In this document: positions 1 to 6,697 of the stretch, one piece after another
Layout: the number at the start of each line of letters is the position of its first letter
How positions within the stretch are numbered: the first letter of the stretch is position 1
Assembly (NCBI GenBank): GCA_910583885.1
Contig: CAJUAC010000031.1
Span: 1-29,240, forward strand
Origin: an uncultured Oscillospiraceae bacterium
Lineage (GTDB): Bacteria; Bacillota; Clostridia; Oscillospirales; Oscillospiraceae
Direction of reading: 5' to 3'
DNA: 29,240 nt
The notes under the pieces: generated by a model
The model's input: the letters and a program-made list of their open reading frames with translations, nothing else
Database searches by the model: none
Told to the model about the DNA's origin: nothing
Made by a program: the position numbers and the translations under genes

Positions 1-919
<919 letters not shown>

Positions 920-990
920 GGTGTATGCCTCCTTCGGCTAGTATGGCCGTTTCTGCACGCCATACCCGTCCCTTTTTCTTTTCGAGAGTG

Positions 991-1019
991 ATTGTACACC
1001 TGCGCCGGGGAAATGTAAA
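991..1019 (-). promoter_or_regulatory. Sigma-A promoter of clpB
   Basis: On the minus strand, -35 TTTACA (1019-1014) and -10 TACAAT (996-991) are separated by exactly 17 bases. The predicted transcript starts near 984, giving a leader of about 65 nt before the clpB ATG. The CIRCE operator lies directly upstream of the -35 box. Confidence 0.8.
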
Positions 1020-1021
1020 GA

Positions 1022-1060
1022 GGAAAATTAGCACTCTCGTGTATAGAGTGCTAATTTTCC
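1022..1060 (-). promoter_or_regulatory. CIRCE operator (HrcA binding site)
   Basis: The sequence has TTAGCACTC (1028-1036), a 9-base spacer, and GAGTGCTAA (1046-1054), a perfect match to the CIRCE consensus. The palindrome extends to 15-bp perfect arms (1022-1036 and 1046-1060). CIRCE is the binding site of the heat-shock repressor HrcA in Firmicutes. Here it sits just upstream of the clpB -35 box, so it should put clpB in the HrcA regulon. Confidence 0.95.
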
Positions 1061-1164
1061 GTGAACAACCTGTGAACTTTGCTTGCGCGCATAAAAAATG
1101 CCCTTGCTGCCAGATATGGCAACTACGCAGGACAAAAGATTGCAATTGTGCAGTAAACAGCATA

Positions 1165-1212
1165 TTGACTTTTGCGGTCACATAAGGTAAGATAATTATG
1201 CGACCGCAAAAG
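1165..1212 (+). promoter_or_regulatory. Promoter and inverted-repeat operator of the RHH gene
   Basis: A -35 TTGACT (1165-1170) and a -10 TAAGAT (1188-1193) are spaced by 17 bases. The promoter is embraced by an 11-bp perfect inverted repeat, CTTTTGCGGTC (1169-1179) and GACCGCAAAAG (1202-1212). A further partial half-site, CCGCAAAA, occurs at 1228-1235 inside the first codons of the gene. Ribbon-helix-helix proteins commonly repress their own promoters through such repeats, so autoregulation is a reasonable inference. Confidence 0.6.
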
Positions 1213-1223
1213 GGGGGTGAACC

Positions 1224-1403
1224 ATGGCCGCAAAAAAAATAGGGCGCCCTACTGATAGTCCAAAAGACATTGACATCAAAATACGCTTTGACAAAGAAAC
1301 CGTGGATAAACTGGAAATATGTAGTGAGAAAATGCAGATTACCAGAGCGGAAGTAGTCAGGCGTGGTGTCAGAAAGATGTATGACGACCTTGAAAAGAAA
1401 TAA
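1224..1403 (+). CDS. Small ribbon-helix-helix (CopG-like) DNA-binding protein
   Basis: A 59-residue basic protein (MAAKKIGRPTDSPK start). A lysine-rich GRP tail of about 14 residues leads into a strand (IDIKIRFDKET) and two helices, with 'MQITRAEVVRRGVRKMYDDL' as the second helix, the arrangement of MetJ/Arc/CopG repressors. Proteins with this GRP...PK tail and RHH core are common on mobile and accessory DNA of gut clostridia (family knowledge). The ATG follows GGGGGGTGAACC, a usable ribosome site. Codon use is AT-richer than neighbouring housekeeping genes, which suggests transfer. The operator-like repeat over its promoter suggests autorepression. DNA target and partner are unknown; no toxin gene with a recognisable fold is adjacent. 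Confidence 0.8.
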   Translation: MAAKKIGRPTDSPKDIDIKIRFDKETVDKLEICSEKMQITRAEVVRRGVRKMYDDLEKK

Positions 1404-1405
1404 AA

Positions 1406-1444
1406 GGAAGTGGCGCAAAACCCATCACAGCACACGCCACTTCC
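1406..1444. repeat. 10-bp perfect inverted repeat downstream of the RHH gene
   Basis: GGAAGTGGCG (1406-1415) and CGCCACTTCC (1435-1444) are perfect complements around a 19-base loop, starting two bases after the RHH stop codon. No T-tract follows on plus, so it is not a canonical terminator. It could be an RNA stability hairpin, an inefficient terminator or a protein site. Confidence 0.6.
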
Positions 1445-1546
1445 CCAGCCGATATTGCCCAAAGGCAAACGCGACGTAGATAGTATATCATGCGTCAGCT
1501 TTCCTTTCAAGTAATATCGGACAAAAAAAGAAAGGACGGTTCAAAC

Positions 1547-1690
1547 GTGGAAAACATTTTGGAAATACGCTACGACCTGCCCTGTGAGAAAATCCATGCG
1601 CAGGACGCGCCATTTGTCAGAACGGCGCGTATCAAAGGCGAACAGCTGGAAACATACTTGGATGCCCAGGGCAGGGGGGATGTGCGGTGA
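1547..1690 (+). CDS. Unknown 47-aa protein in the accessory patch
   Basis: I do not recognise this product. The GTG at 1547 has AAAGGA ten bases upstream and gives a 47-residue soluble protein (starts MENILEIRYDLP, ends YLDAQGRGDVR). An ATG at 1490 in the same frame would give 66 residues but has no ribosome site. The protein has no membrane segment. It contains a single Cys and an acidic/basic mix with a predicted strand followed by a helix (KGEQLETYLDAQ). Its stop codon overlaps the GTG of the next gene by four bases (GTGA), which argues for translational coupling and therefore for a real gene. Confidence 0.55.
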   Translation: MENILEIRYDLPCEKIHAQDAPFVRTARIKGEQLETYLDAQGRGDVR

Positions 1691-1965
1691 GAGAATCTAT
1701 GATCCGAGAACTCTGTTATGGCAACGTCAATCCATATGAGCGCAGGCGCACCCCCAACCCCGAATTTATCGCGCTCACCGATAAGATTGACGATATAGTG
1801 ACCTATTATAAAAACCTGCTGTCTCCCGAAGAATACAAGAAGTTTGAGGAAATGCAGAGCTTGCAGGCGCAGGCCGACTTAATCAAGGAGGAAGAGCTTT
1901 TTGAGTATGCCTTTTGCGCCGGGGCGCTGCTGATGATTGATGTATTCGGGAACAAGGAGCTATAA
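1687..1965 (+). CDS. DUF6809-like small protein
   Basis: A 92-residue acidic protein. The segment 'IRELCYGNVNPYERR' near the N-terminus, a helical centre with LLSPEEYKKFEEMQSLQAQA, and the end 'YAFCAGALLMIDVF' match the pattern of the DUF6809 family, small proteins of unknown function widespread in Firmicutes (recognised by eye). I chose the GTG at 1687 because AGGGGGG lies seven bases upstream and it overlaps the previous stop. An ATG at 1699 is possible and fits the usual family start (MIREL). It is followed closely by a strong terminator, so it is the last gene of its unit. Confidence 0.7.
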   Translation: MRESMIRELCYGNVNPYERRRTPNPEFIALTDKIDDIVTYYKNLLSPEEYKKFEEMQSLQAQADLIKEEELFEYAFCAGALLMIDVFGNKEL

Positions 1966-1974
1966 ACCAAGCGT

Positions 1975-2010
1975 AAAGAGAGGACTGCCAGAGGGCGGTC
2001 CTCTCTTTCT
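1975..2010 (+). terminator. Rho-independent terminator of the small accessory unit
   Basis: The stem pairs 1975-1989 with 1994-2008 (15 pairs with one G-T) around a 4-base loop and runs into TTTCT. It lies ten bases after the DUF6809-like stop codon. Confidence 0.85.
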
Positions 2011-2050
2011 CCGGTTTGCTGCGTTTCCCTCCTTATAAAAAGTTCCTTAC

Positions 2051-2079
2051 TTGCCATCCCAACAGGGCAGTGCTATAAT
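2051..2079 (+). promoter_or_regulatory. Promoter of the histidine kinase/response regulator pair
   Basis: A -35 TTGCCA (2051-2056), a 17-base spacer, and a consensus -10 TATAAT (2074-2079) with an extended TGC just before it. The predicted start near 2086 leaves a leader of about 25 nt. Confidence 0.8.
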
Positions 2080-2110
2080 ATCCGGGCCGGAGCACCCCCG
2101 GGAAACCACC

Positions 2111-3466
2111 ATGAAAGAGATTGATGCCGCTATGCCTTTATTACAAAGTATTCTGCTCACATTTTTGGATACCTTGACGGGGCACTTGATATTGGTGTCC
2201 TATCTGCTGGCCGTGACGGATGAGCAGGCCATATGGAACAAGCTGAAAAAACTGCCCCTGCTGCTGGTGTCCCCCGTGGTTGCCACTGTGATGGCCTTTT
2301 GGCTGTATAGAAACCAGGTGTTCGATGTGCTCCGATATTTCACCGGCTCCTTTGCCATCCTTGCCATGTGTACCGCATGGGTGATGTGGGCATGGCGGTG
2401 GGATTTCTGGCGGGCCGTCTCCGCCACCTGTATGGCGGCCATCCTGCAAGTGGCTACCGCAGCCCTGGCGCAGATGCTGTATCTGCTGTTTCCGTCCGGA
2501 TGGAGGATGGACCTTGTCTCGCTGGCCGCTGGCCTGCTCTTTTCCATAGCGGCTGCCGCCTTGTTGAAGCGGCTCCGTTTTGGCGCCTGGTTCCGATTAC
2601 TGTTGGAGGACCGGTCCAGCCCCCGCCGGACTGCGGCAATCCTCTTTGTGCTGGAGGTCTCTATGGAGGCATTCCTGATCCTGCAAAACGGCGTTCAGGT
2701 GCAATACCTCGGGGCGTATTACATGCTGGGCGTTGTGCTGGTCCTTATCATCATCGGTCTGATTGTCTACCTGGCCCATTGGTTTGACAACAGCCGGACC
2801 CTCCAGACGCAGCGGGACATCATCGCCCAGCAGCAGCTCTATGAGCAAAGCCTGGAGGAGATCCGCCAGGAGGTGCGCTCCTTCCGGCACGATTACAAAA
2901 ATCTCCTGGCGGGCCTGTCCCAGCAGGCGCAGGAGGGCAGGCTGGATGTGGTGTGCGCCGCATTGTCGGACTTGGACGCAGGCTTTGACCGGCGCTTGGG
3001 TGAAAAAATCCAGTTATCCACTCAGATCGGCAACCTGCGCATCCCACCAATACGCAGTCTCTTGCTGCGCAAGCTCACGGATATGCAGGGGAAGGGCGTG
3101 GAATACCGCCTGGAGATCCTCTATCCGGTAGAGGTCGTCAGCATAAATGTGTGGGATTTTGTCCGCTGCCTGGGCATACTGGTGGATAACGCCATAGAAG
3201 CCGCACTGGGCGCAGAGCAGCCCTGGGTGGAAATCATCCTGCTGGTGCAGGACGGACGGCTGTTCCTCCGGGTATCCAACCCCTATACGCATACGATTGA
3301 CCCAGGACGGATCTGGGACAACGGCTGGTCCACTAAGGGGCCGGGCCGGGGGGTGGGCCTGTCCAGCTATCAGCGCCTTGTGGGGAATTATCCCAATGCC
3401 TCCGCCTGCACCAGCTGGGAGGGCGGTGTGTTTGTGCAGGAGCTGACGGTGGAGGGCAGGCCATGA
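2111..3466 (+). CDS. AgrC-like sensor histidine kinase (HPK10/GHKL type)
   Basis: A 451-residue membrane kinase. About seven hydrophobic segments lie in residues 1-225 (for example 49-66, 76-95, 104-128, 134-153, 175-193, 203-224). A short helical linker follows, with the phospho-acceptor box FRHDYKN (His260). A GHKL ATPase domain follows: N-box ILVDNAIEAA (Asn360), and a G-box GRGVGLSSYQRL near 412-423. The FRHDYKN box and the lack of a PAS or HAMP domain place it with the peptide-sensing AgrC/ComD group. Start: ATG 2111 follows the predicted transcript start by about 25 nt; ATG 2132 in frame is an alternative with AAAGAGA upstream. The stop overlaps the response-regulator start (ATGA). No AgrB or AgrD neighbour is present, so the signal is unknown. 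Confidence 0.9.
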   Translation: MKEIDAAMPLLQSILLTFLDTLTGHLILVSYLLAVTDEQAIWNKLKKLPLLLVSPVVATVMAFWLYRNQVFDVLRYFTGSFAILAMCTAWVMWAWRWDFWRAVSATCMAAILQVATAALAQMLYLLFPSGWRMDLVSLAAGLLFSIAAAALLKRLRFGAWFRLLLEDRSSPRRTAAILFVLEVSMEAFLILQNGVQVQYLGAYYMLGVVLVLIIIGLIVYLAHWFDNSRTLQTQRDIIAQQQLYEQSLEEIRQEVRSFRHDYKNLLAGLSQQAQEGRLDVVCAALSDLDAGFDRRLGEKIQLSTQIGNLRIPPIRSLLLRKLTDMQGKGVEYRLEILYPVEVVSINVWDFVRCLGILVDNAIEAALGAEQPWVEIILLVQDGRLFLRVSNPYTHTIDPGRIWDNGWSTKGPGRGVGLSSYQRLVGNYPNASACTSWEGGVFVQELTVEGRP

Positions 3467-4200
3467 TCGGGATTTACATTTGTGACGATGAGGGCGCTGT
3501 CCGCCACCAGATCCAGACCGCCCTGGAGTGGAAGATCTTTGTTGAAAACTATGATATGAAGGTTGTTTGCAGCGCCGCCAATGGGCAGGAGCTGCTGGCC
3601 GCAGCGGAAAACGAAAAGCACGGGATTTACTTCCTGGACGTGGAATTGAAGGATGCAGCGTGGGATGGTTTCCAGCTGGGGCGGGAGCTGCGGCGGCGGG
3701 ACCCCCATTGCACACTGGTTTATATCACCAGCTATAGCGAGCTGGCCTGGCGCACCTTCCAGTATCATCTGGAGGCGTTCGACTACATCGTAAAAGAGCC
3801 GGAGCAGATCGGGGCGGCTGTATCACGGTGCCTGGGTGAAATCCATATGCGCCTGCTATCGGAACGCCAGGCCCCGGCGGAGCTGTTCACCCTGCGGACC
3901 GGGGAGACCGTGCGCCATGTCCCCCTGCACGATATCCTCTTTTTTGAAACTGCCCCCGTCCCCCACCATGTCTTACTCCATACATCCAACAGCCGGATGG
4001 ACTTTTTAGGCAGCCTCAATGAGCTGGAGCTTCAGCTGGGGGACCGCTTTATCCGCACACACCGGGCCTATCTGGTGGCGGCGGATCAGATTGAAGCGGT
4101 TGATTTGAAACATAATAAGCTGTGGGCCGGCGGCCATGCGTGCCTGCTTTCCCGGGCTGGAAAGGCAGAGCTTCGCAAAAAGATGGGAGGGAACCGTTGA
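3463..4200 (+). CDS. LytTR-family response regulator (AgrA/ComE-like)
   Basis: A 245-residue two-domain regulator. The receiver domain (about 1-125) has acidic pair Asp8/Asp9, the phospho-acceptor Asp59 in YFLDVEL, the Thr/Ser switch in VYITSY, and Lys111. The DNA-binding LytTR domain (about 140-240) has DILFFET, the 'NELELQLGDRFIRTHRAYLV' core and the Asn218 region. It is coupled to the kinase gene by a 4-base ATGA overlap, so the two act as a pair. A LytTR-style pair of direct repeats starts 16 bases after its stop codon, in front of the next two genes, which are therefore its most likely targets. Confidence 0.92.
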   Translation: MIGIYICDDEGAVRHQIQTALEWKIFVENYDMKVVCSAANGQELLAAAENEKHGIYFLDVELKDAAWDGFQLGRELRRRDPHCTLVYITSYSELAWRTFQYHLEAFDYIVKEPEQIGAAVSRCLGEIHMRLLSERQAPAELFTLRTGETVRHVPLHDILFFETAPVPHHVLLHTSNSRMDFLGSLNELELQLGDRFIRTHRAYLVAADQIEAVDLKHNKLWAGGHACLLSRAGKAELRKKMGGNR

Positions 4201-4215
4201 GGTTCCCTCCCGTTC

Positions 4216-4281
4216 CATTTAGGAAATTTTGCTGTTCATTCAGGAAATTTGAACCACGAGGCCCCGGCGATATGGTATGCT
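4216..4281 (+). promoter_or_regulatory. LytTR-type direct repeats with activator-dependent promoter
   Basis: Two matching blocks, CATTTAGGAAATTT (4216-4229) and CATTCAGGAAATTT (4237-4250), lie 21 bp apart, which is two helical turns. Their cores CATTTAGG and CATTCAGG resemble the repeats used by ComE/AgrA-type LytTR regulators (family knowledge). A -10-like TATGCT (4276-4281) follows at the right distance, and no good -35 is visible, as expected for an activator-dependent promoter. Confidence 0.7.
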
Positions 4282-4366
4282 GACGCCTGTAATCAGCGGA
4301 AAGCCATCAGGCGGCATAGAGCTGGACCAAACACTCAAAAATACATATCGCATGGAGGAATCAGAC

Positions 4367-4771
4367 ATGAAGTCAAAGGTTACTGTTAAGGAACTGGTAG
4401 GGACAAAGATGGTATATGGGCTGCTCCTTGTCTTCTACTATTGGATGTGGGCAAGACAGGATTGGCATGATTATTATAATCAGATCCAGCAAGGGGTTAT
4501 CCTATTCACCATTCTGTTTTTTGCGATGCAGGCAAGCCGTCTGTACAGGTATGGGAAACAGGCAAAAGATGAGCTGGCAATCCAGAATTTGCGCAGGGTG
4601 GATGCAGTTGGCTTGAAAATTATGGTGGCTGCCGCGATCATCATTGCTTTTGCCTCTGCCGTCACATTCATAGATGGAAGGATGGCGGGCTATGCACTCG
4701 TTGGGACAGTACTTGCGCTGACTGTGATCCGCTATATCCTGTTCTGCGTGGTGAACGGAAAAGCATCCTGA
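4367..4771 (+). CDS. Small four-helix membrane protein, probable LytTR target
   Basis: A 134-residue integral membrane protein of unrecognised family. Four hydrophobic segments are visible: about residues 14-28 (YGLLLVFYYWMWA), 42-55 (GVILFTILFFAMQA), 86-105 and 110-128. A basic, charged loop with RLYRYGKQAKDELAIQNLRR lies between the second and third. The ATG at 4367 has GGAGGA seven bases upstream; earlier in-frame ATGs (4277, 4352) lack a site. The gene follows the LytTR repeats and promoter. No catalytic motif is seen, so it could be an immunity-type, stress or accessory sensor membrane protein. Function is unknown. Confidence 0.8.
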   Translation: MKSKVTVKELVGTKMVYGLLLVFYYWMWARQDWHDYYNQIQQGVILFTILFFAMQASRLYRYGKQAKDELAIQNLRRVDAVGLKIMVAAAIIIAFASAVTFIDGRMAGYALVGTVLALTVIRYILFCVVNGKAS

Positions 4772-4816
4772 TGATGGGATGCAGGCAAACGGCAGAAGGG
4801 GAAAGGAGGTGAGCAT

Positions 4817-4996
4817 ATGGCGAATGATCGTTTTGTAGAGGTCTATAACCAGGGCATCGTGAATGTGGCAAAGATCATTGTGGATACGGAAACTGGCGTG
4901 AACTACCTGATGGGTTCCCATAACAAGGCCAATGGGACCGGGCTGACCGTTCTGGTTGACCGGGACGGCAAGCCCATTGTCACCCCCATTGACTGA
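4817..4996 (+). CDS. DUF6440-like 59-aa protein
   Basis: A 59-residue soluble protein, MANDRFVEVYNQG then AKIIVDTETGVNYLM and VLVDRDGKPIVTP. The run 'IIVDxxTGVxYL...LxDxDGKPxV' is the pattern I associate with DUF6440, small single-domain beta-rich proteins of unknown function in Firmicutes. It is too short for most ORF finders. The ATG is preceded by GGAAAGGAGGTGAGCAT, a near-perfect Shine-Dalgarno, implying strong translation. It lies 45 bases after the membrane-protein gene and probably shares its LytTR-controlled transcript. Confidence 0.8.
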   Translation: MANDRFVEVYNQGIVNVAKIIVDTETGVNYLMGSHNKANGTGLTVLVDRDGKPIVTPID

Positions 4997-5060
4997 AGGA
5001 AAAAAGCAAAGCCTCGTCAGCAATATGCTCCTGTTCGTTTGCCAATCCGTTTTTCATCAT

Positions 5061-5108
5061 AAAAAATAGCTCGCTGCACGACGGCAAAAGGAAAAACCGT
5101 CGTGCAGC
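5061..5108 (-). terminator. Terminator of the ABC transporter operon
   Basis: A 12-bp perfect stem pairs 5073-5084 with 5097-5108 around a 12-base loop. On the minus strand it is followed after six bases by TTTTTT (5066-5061). It lies about 70 bases beyond the ATPase stop codon, so it should end the minus-strand operon. Confidence 0.75.
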
Positions 5109-5131
5109 AGCTCATAATCGGATGTAGTTGC

Positions 5132-5155
5132 GGCGGCTTTGGGGGCCGCCCTTTT
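5132..5155 (+). terminator. Possible weak terminator facing plus
   Basis: GGCGGC (5132-5137) pairs with GCCGCC (5145-5150), followed by CTTTT. It may end the two-component/DUF6440 transcript; the stem is short and the T-run weak. Confidence 0.4.
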
Positions 5156-5176
5156 GCGTGCCGGCAGATGGCTGAA

Positions 5177-5920
5177 TCACAGCACCTTTGCCAGGAAGGT
5201 TTTCAGCCGGTCGCTGCGGGGATTGGCGAAGAGCTCCGCCGGGGTGTTTTCCTCCACGATGACGCCGCCGTCCATGAAGATCACCCGGCTGCCCACCTCC
5301 CGGGCAAAGCCCATCTCATGGGTGACAACCACCATGGTCATGCCGTCCCGGGCCAGATCCTTCATGACCTCCAGCACCTCGCCAACCATCTCCGGGTCCA
5401 GGGCGGAGGTGGGCTCGTCAAAGAGCATGACCTCCGGCTCCATGCACAGGGCACGGACAATGGCGATACGCTGCTTTTGCCCGCCGGAGAGCTGGCTGGG
5501 ATAGGCCCCGGCCCGGTCCGCCAGGCCGACCCGCTCCAGCAGGGAGCGCGCCTTCTCCTCCGCCTCCGCTTTCCCCTTTTTCAGGAGCTTGATCGGGGCC
5601 AGGGTCATATTCTCCAGGATGGTCATGTGGGGGAAGAGGTTGAAATGCTGGAACACCATGCCCATCTTCTGCCGGTGGAGGTCAATATTTACCTTGGGAT
5701 CCGTGATATCTACCCCGTCAAAGGTGACAGAGCCGCCAGTGGGCCGCTCCAACAGGTTGAGGCAGCGCAGGAACGTGGACTTCCCGGACCCGGAGGGCCC
5801 GATAACCACCACAACCTCGCCCTTGCGGATATCGGCGGAAACGCCGTCCAGGGCGTGGATCGTGCCGCCGTCGAAATGCTTTTGCAGATTTTTAACAGAA
5901 ATCAGCACATTACCGTTCAC
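5177..5920 (-). CDS. Polar amino-acid ABC importer, ATPase subunit
   Basis: A 247-residue cytoplasmic ATPase that powers uptake with the neighbouring permease and binding protein. Walker A GPSGSGKS (41-48), Q-loop Gln91, signature LSGGQ (144-148), Walker B VMLFDEP (164-170) and switch His201 are all intact. Length and the 'QHFNLFPHMTILENMTLAPI' segment are typical of the GlnQ/HisP/ArtP group. The start is GTG 5920 with AGGAGG ten bases upstream; it overlaps the end of the permease gene by 11 bases, showing translational coupling. The substrate within the polar amino-acid group cannot be told from this subunit. Confidence 0.95.
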   Translation of the reverse strand: MNGNVLISVKNLQKHFDGGTIHALDGVSADIRKGEVVVVIGPSGSGKSTFLRCLNLLERPTGGSVTFDGVDITDPKVNIDLHRQKMGMVFQHFNLFPHMTILENMTLAPIKLLKKGKAEAEEKARSLLERVGLADRAGAYPSQLSGGQKQRIAIVRALCMEPEVMLFDEPTSALDPEMVGEVLEVMKDLARDGMTMVVVTHEMGFAREVGSRVIFMDGGVIVEENTPAELFANPRSDRLKTFLAKVL

Positions 5921-6635
5921 TGTTTCTCAGCCTCCTCTCCAGCTTGCCCACCAGCCAGGTAAAGAACATGACCATCACCAAATAAATCAGCGCCACCGCG
6001 AGCAGCGGCAGGAAGGGGGAATAGGTCACGCTGCGGATGATGTTGCCGCCCATGGTCAGATCCCGGACCGTGACATAACCGGCCACGCTGGTCTCCTTGA
6101 GCAGCACAATAAACTCGTTGGCCAGGCTGGGCAGGACGTTTTTGAACGCCTGGGGGACAATGATGTACTGCATAGTGCGAACATAGTTGAAGCCCAGGGA
6201 GCGCCCCGCCTCAAACTGGCCCTGGTCGATGGACATGATGCCTGCCCGGAAGATCTCTGCTACATAGGCCCCCGAGTTCACGCCAAAGGCCAGCGTCGCC
6301 ACAGCCACGCCGTTGCGGGAGGAGGCGAAGATAATGTAATACATAATCATCAGCTGCACCACCACCGGGGTGCCCCGGATGACCGTCAGGTAGACCTGGC
6401 AGAGCCCGTTTGCCAGGGACAGGAAAAACCGGCCCGCCCCGGGACGCATCTCCCCCGCCGTCTTGTCGTAAGTGGAGCGGACAATCGCCACCACCACGCC
6501 GATGGCGATACCCAGCAGCACAGCGAACAGGGTAATTTGCAGGGTGTTGAGCAGACCGCTGGTGAGGAAGCGCCATCGGTCCTCCTGGATAAAATTTAGA
6601 TAAAAATCTGCCTTCAGGCTGTCAAGCCATTGCAT
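5910..6635 (-). CDS. Polar amino-acid ABC importer, permease subunit
   Basis: A 241-residue HisM/GlnP-type inner-membrane permease. The N-terminus (MQWLDSLKADFYLNFIQEDR) precedes about five membrane helices, including GLLNTLQITLFAVLLGIAIG near 27-46. The coupling-helix EAA-like motif is 'EAGRSLGFNYVRTMQYIIVP', which contacts the ATPase. A single permease gene suggests a homodimeric channel. The ATG has AGGAGG nine bases upstream. It follows the binding-protein gene after 62 bases that contain a strong hairpin. Confidence 0.95.
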   Translation of the reverse strand: MQWLDSLKADFYLNFIQEDRWRFLTSGLLNTLQITLFAVLLGIAIGVVVAIVRSTYDKTAGEMRPGAGRFFLSLANGLCQVYLTVIRGTPVVVQLMIMYYIIFASSRNGVAVATLAFGVNSGAYVAEIFRAGIMSIDQGQFEAGRSLGFNYVRTMQYIIVPQAFKNVLPSLANEFIVLLKETSVAGYVTVRDLTMGGNIIRSVTYSPFLPLLAVALIYLVMVMFFTWLVGKLERRLRNSER

Positions 6636-6665
6636 TCTCTCTCTCCTCCTACATATTCCAACGAA

Positions 6666-6687
6666 GGGGCGGCCGCAGGGCCGCCCC
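6666..6687 (-). other. Intercistronic hairpin between binding protein and permease
   Basis: GGGGCGGC (6666-6673) pairs with GCCGCCCC (6680-6687) around a 6-base loop. There is no T-run. Such hairpins after binding-protein genes usually protect the upstream message or cut down read-through, so the binding protein is made in excess. Confidence 0.6.
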
Positions 6688-6697
6688 GATGCTGTCT

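Noticed and set aside
4997..5176. AgrD-like pheromone gene after the two-component system
   Set aside because: No short ORF with a ribosome site, an amphipathic leader, a Cys-containing core and an acidic tail was found; the region holds hairpins instead.
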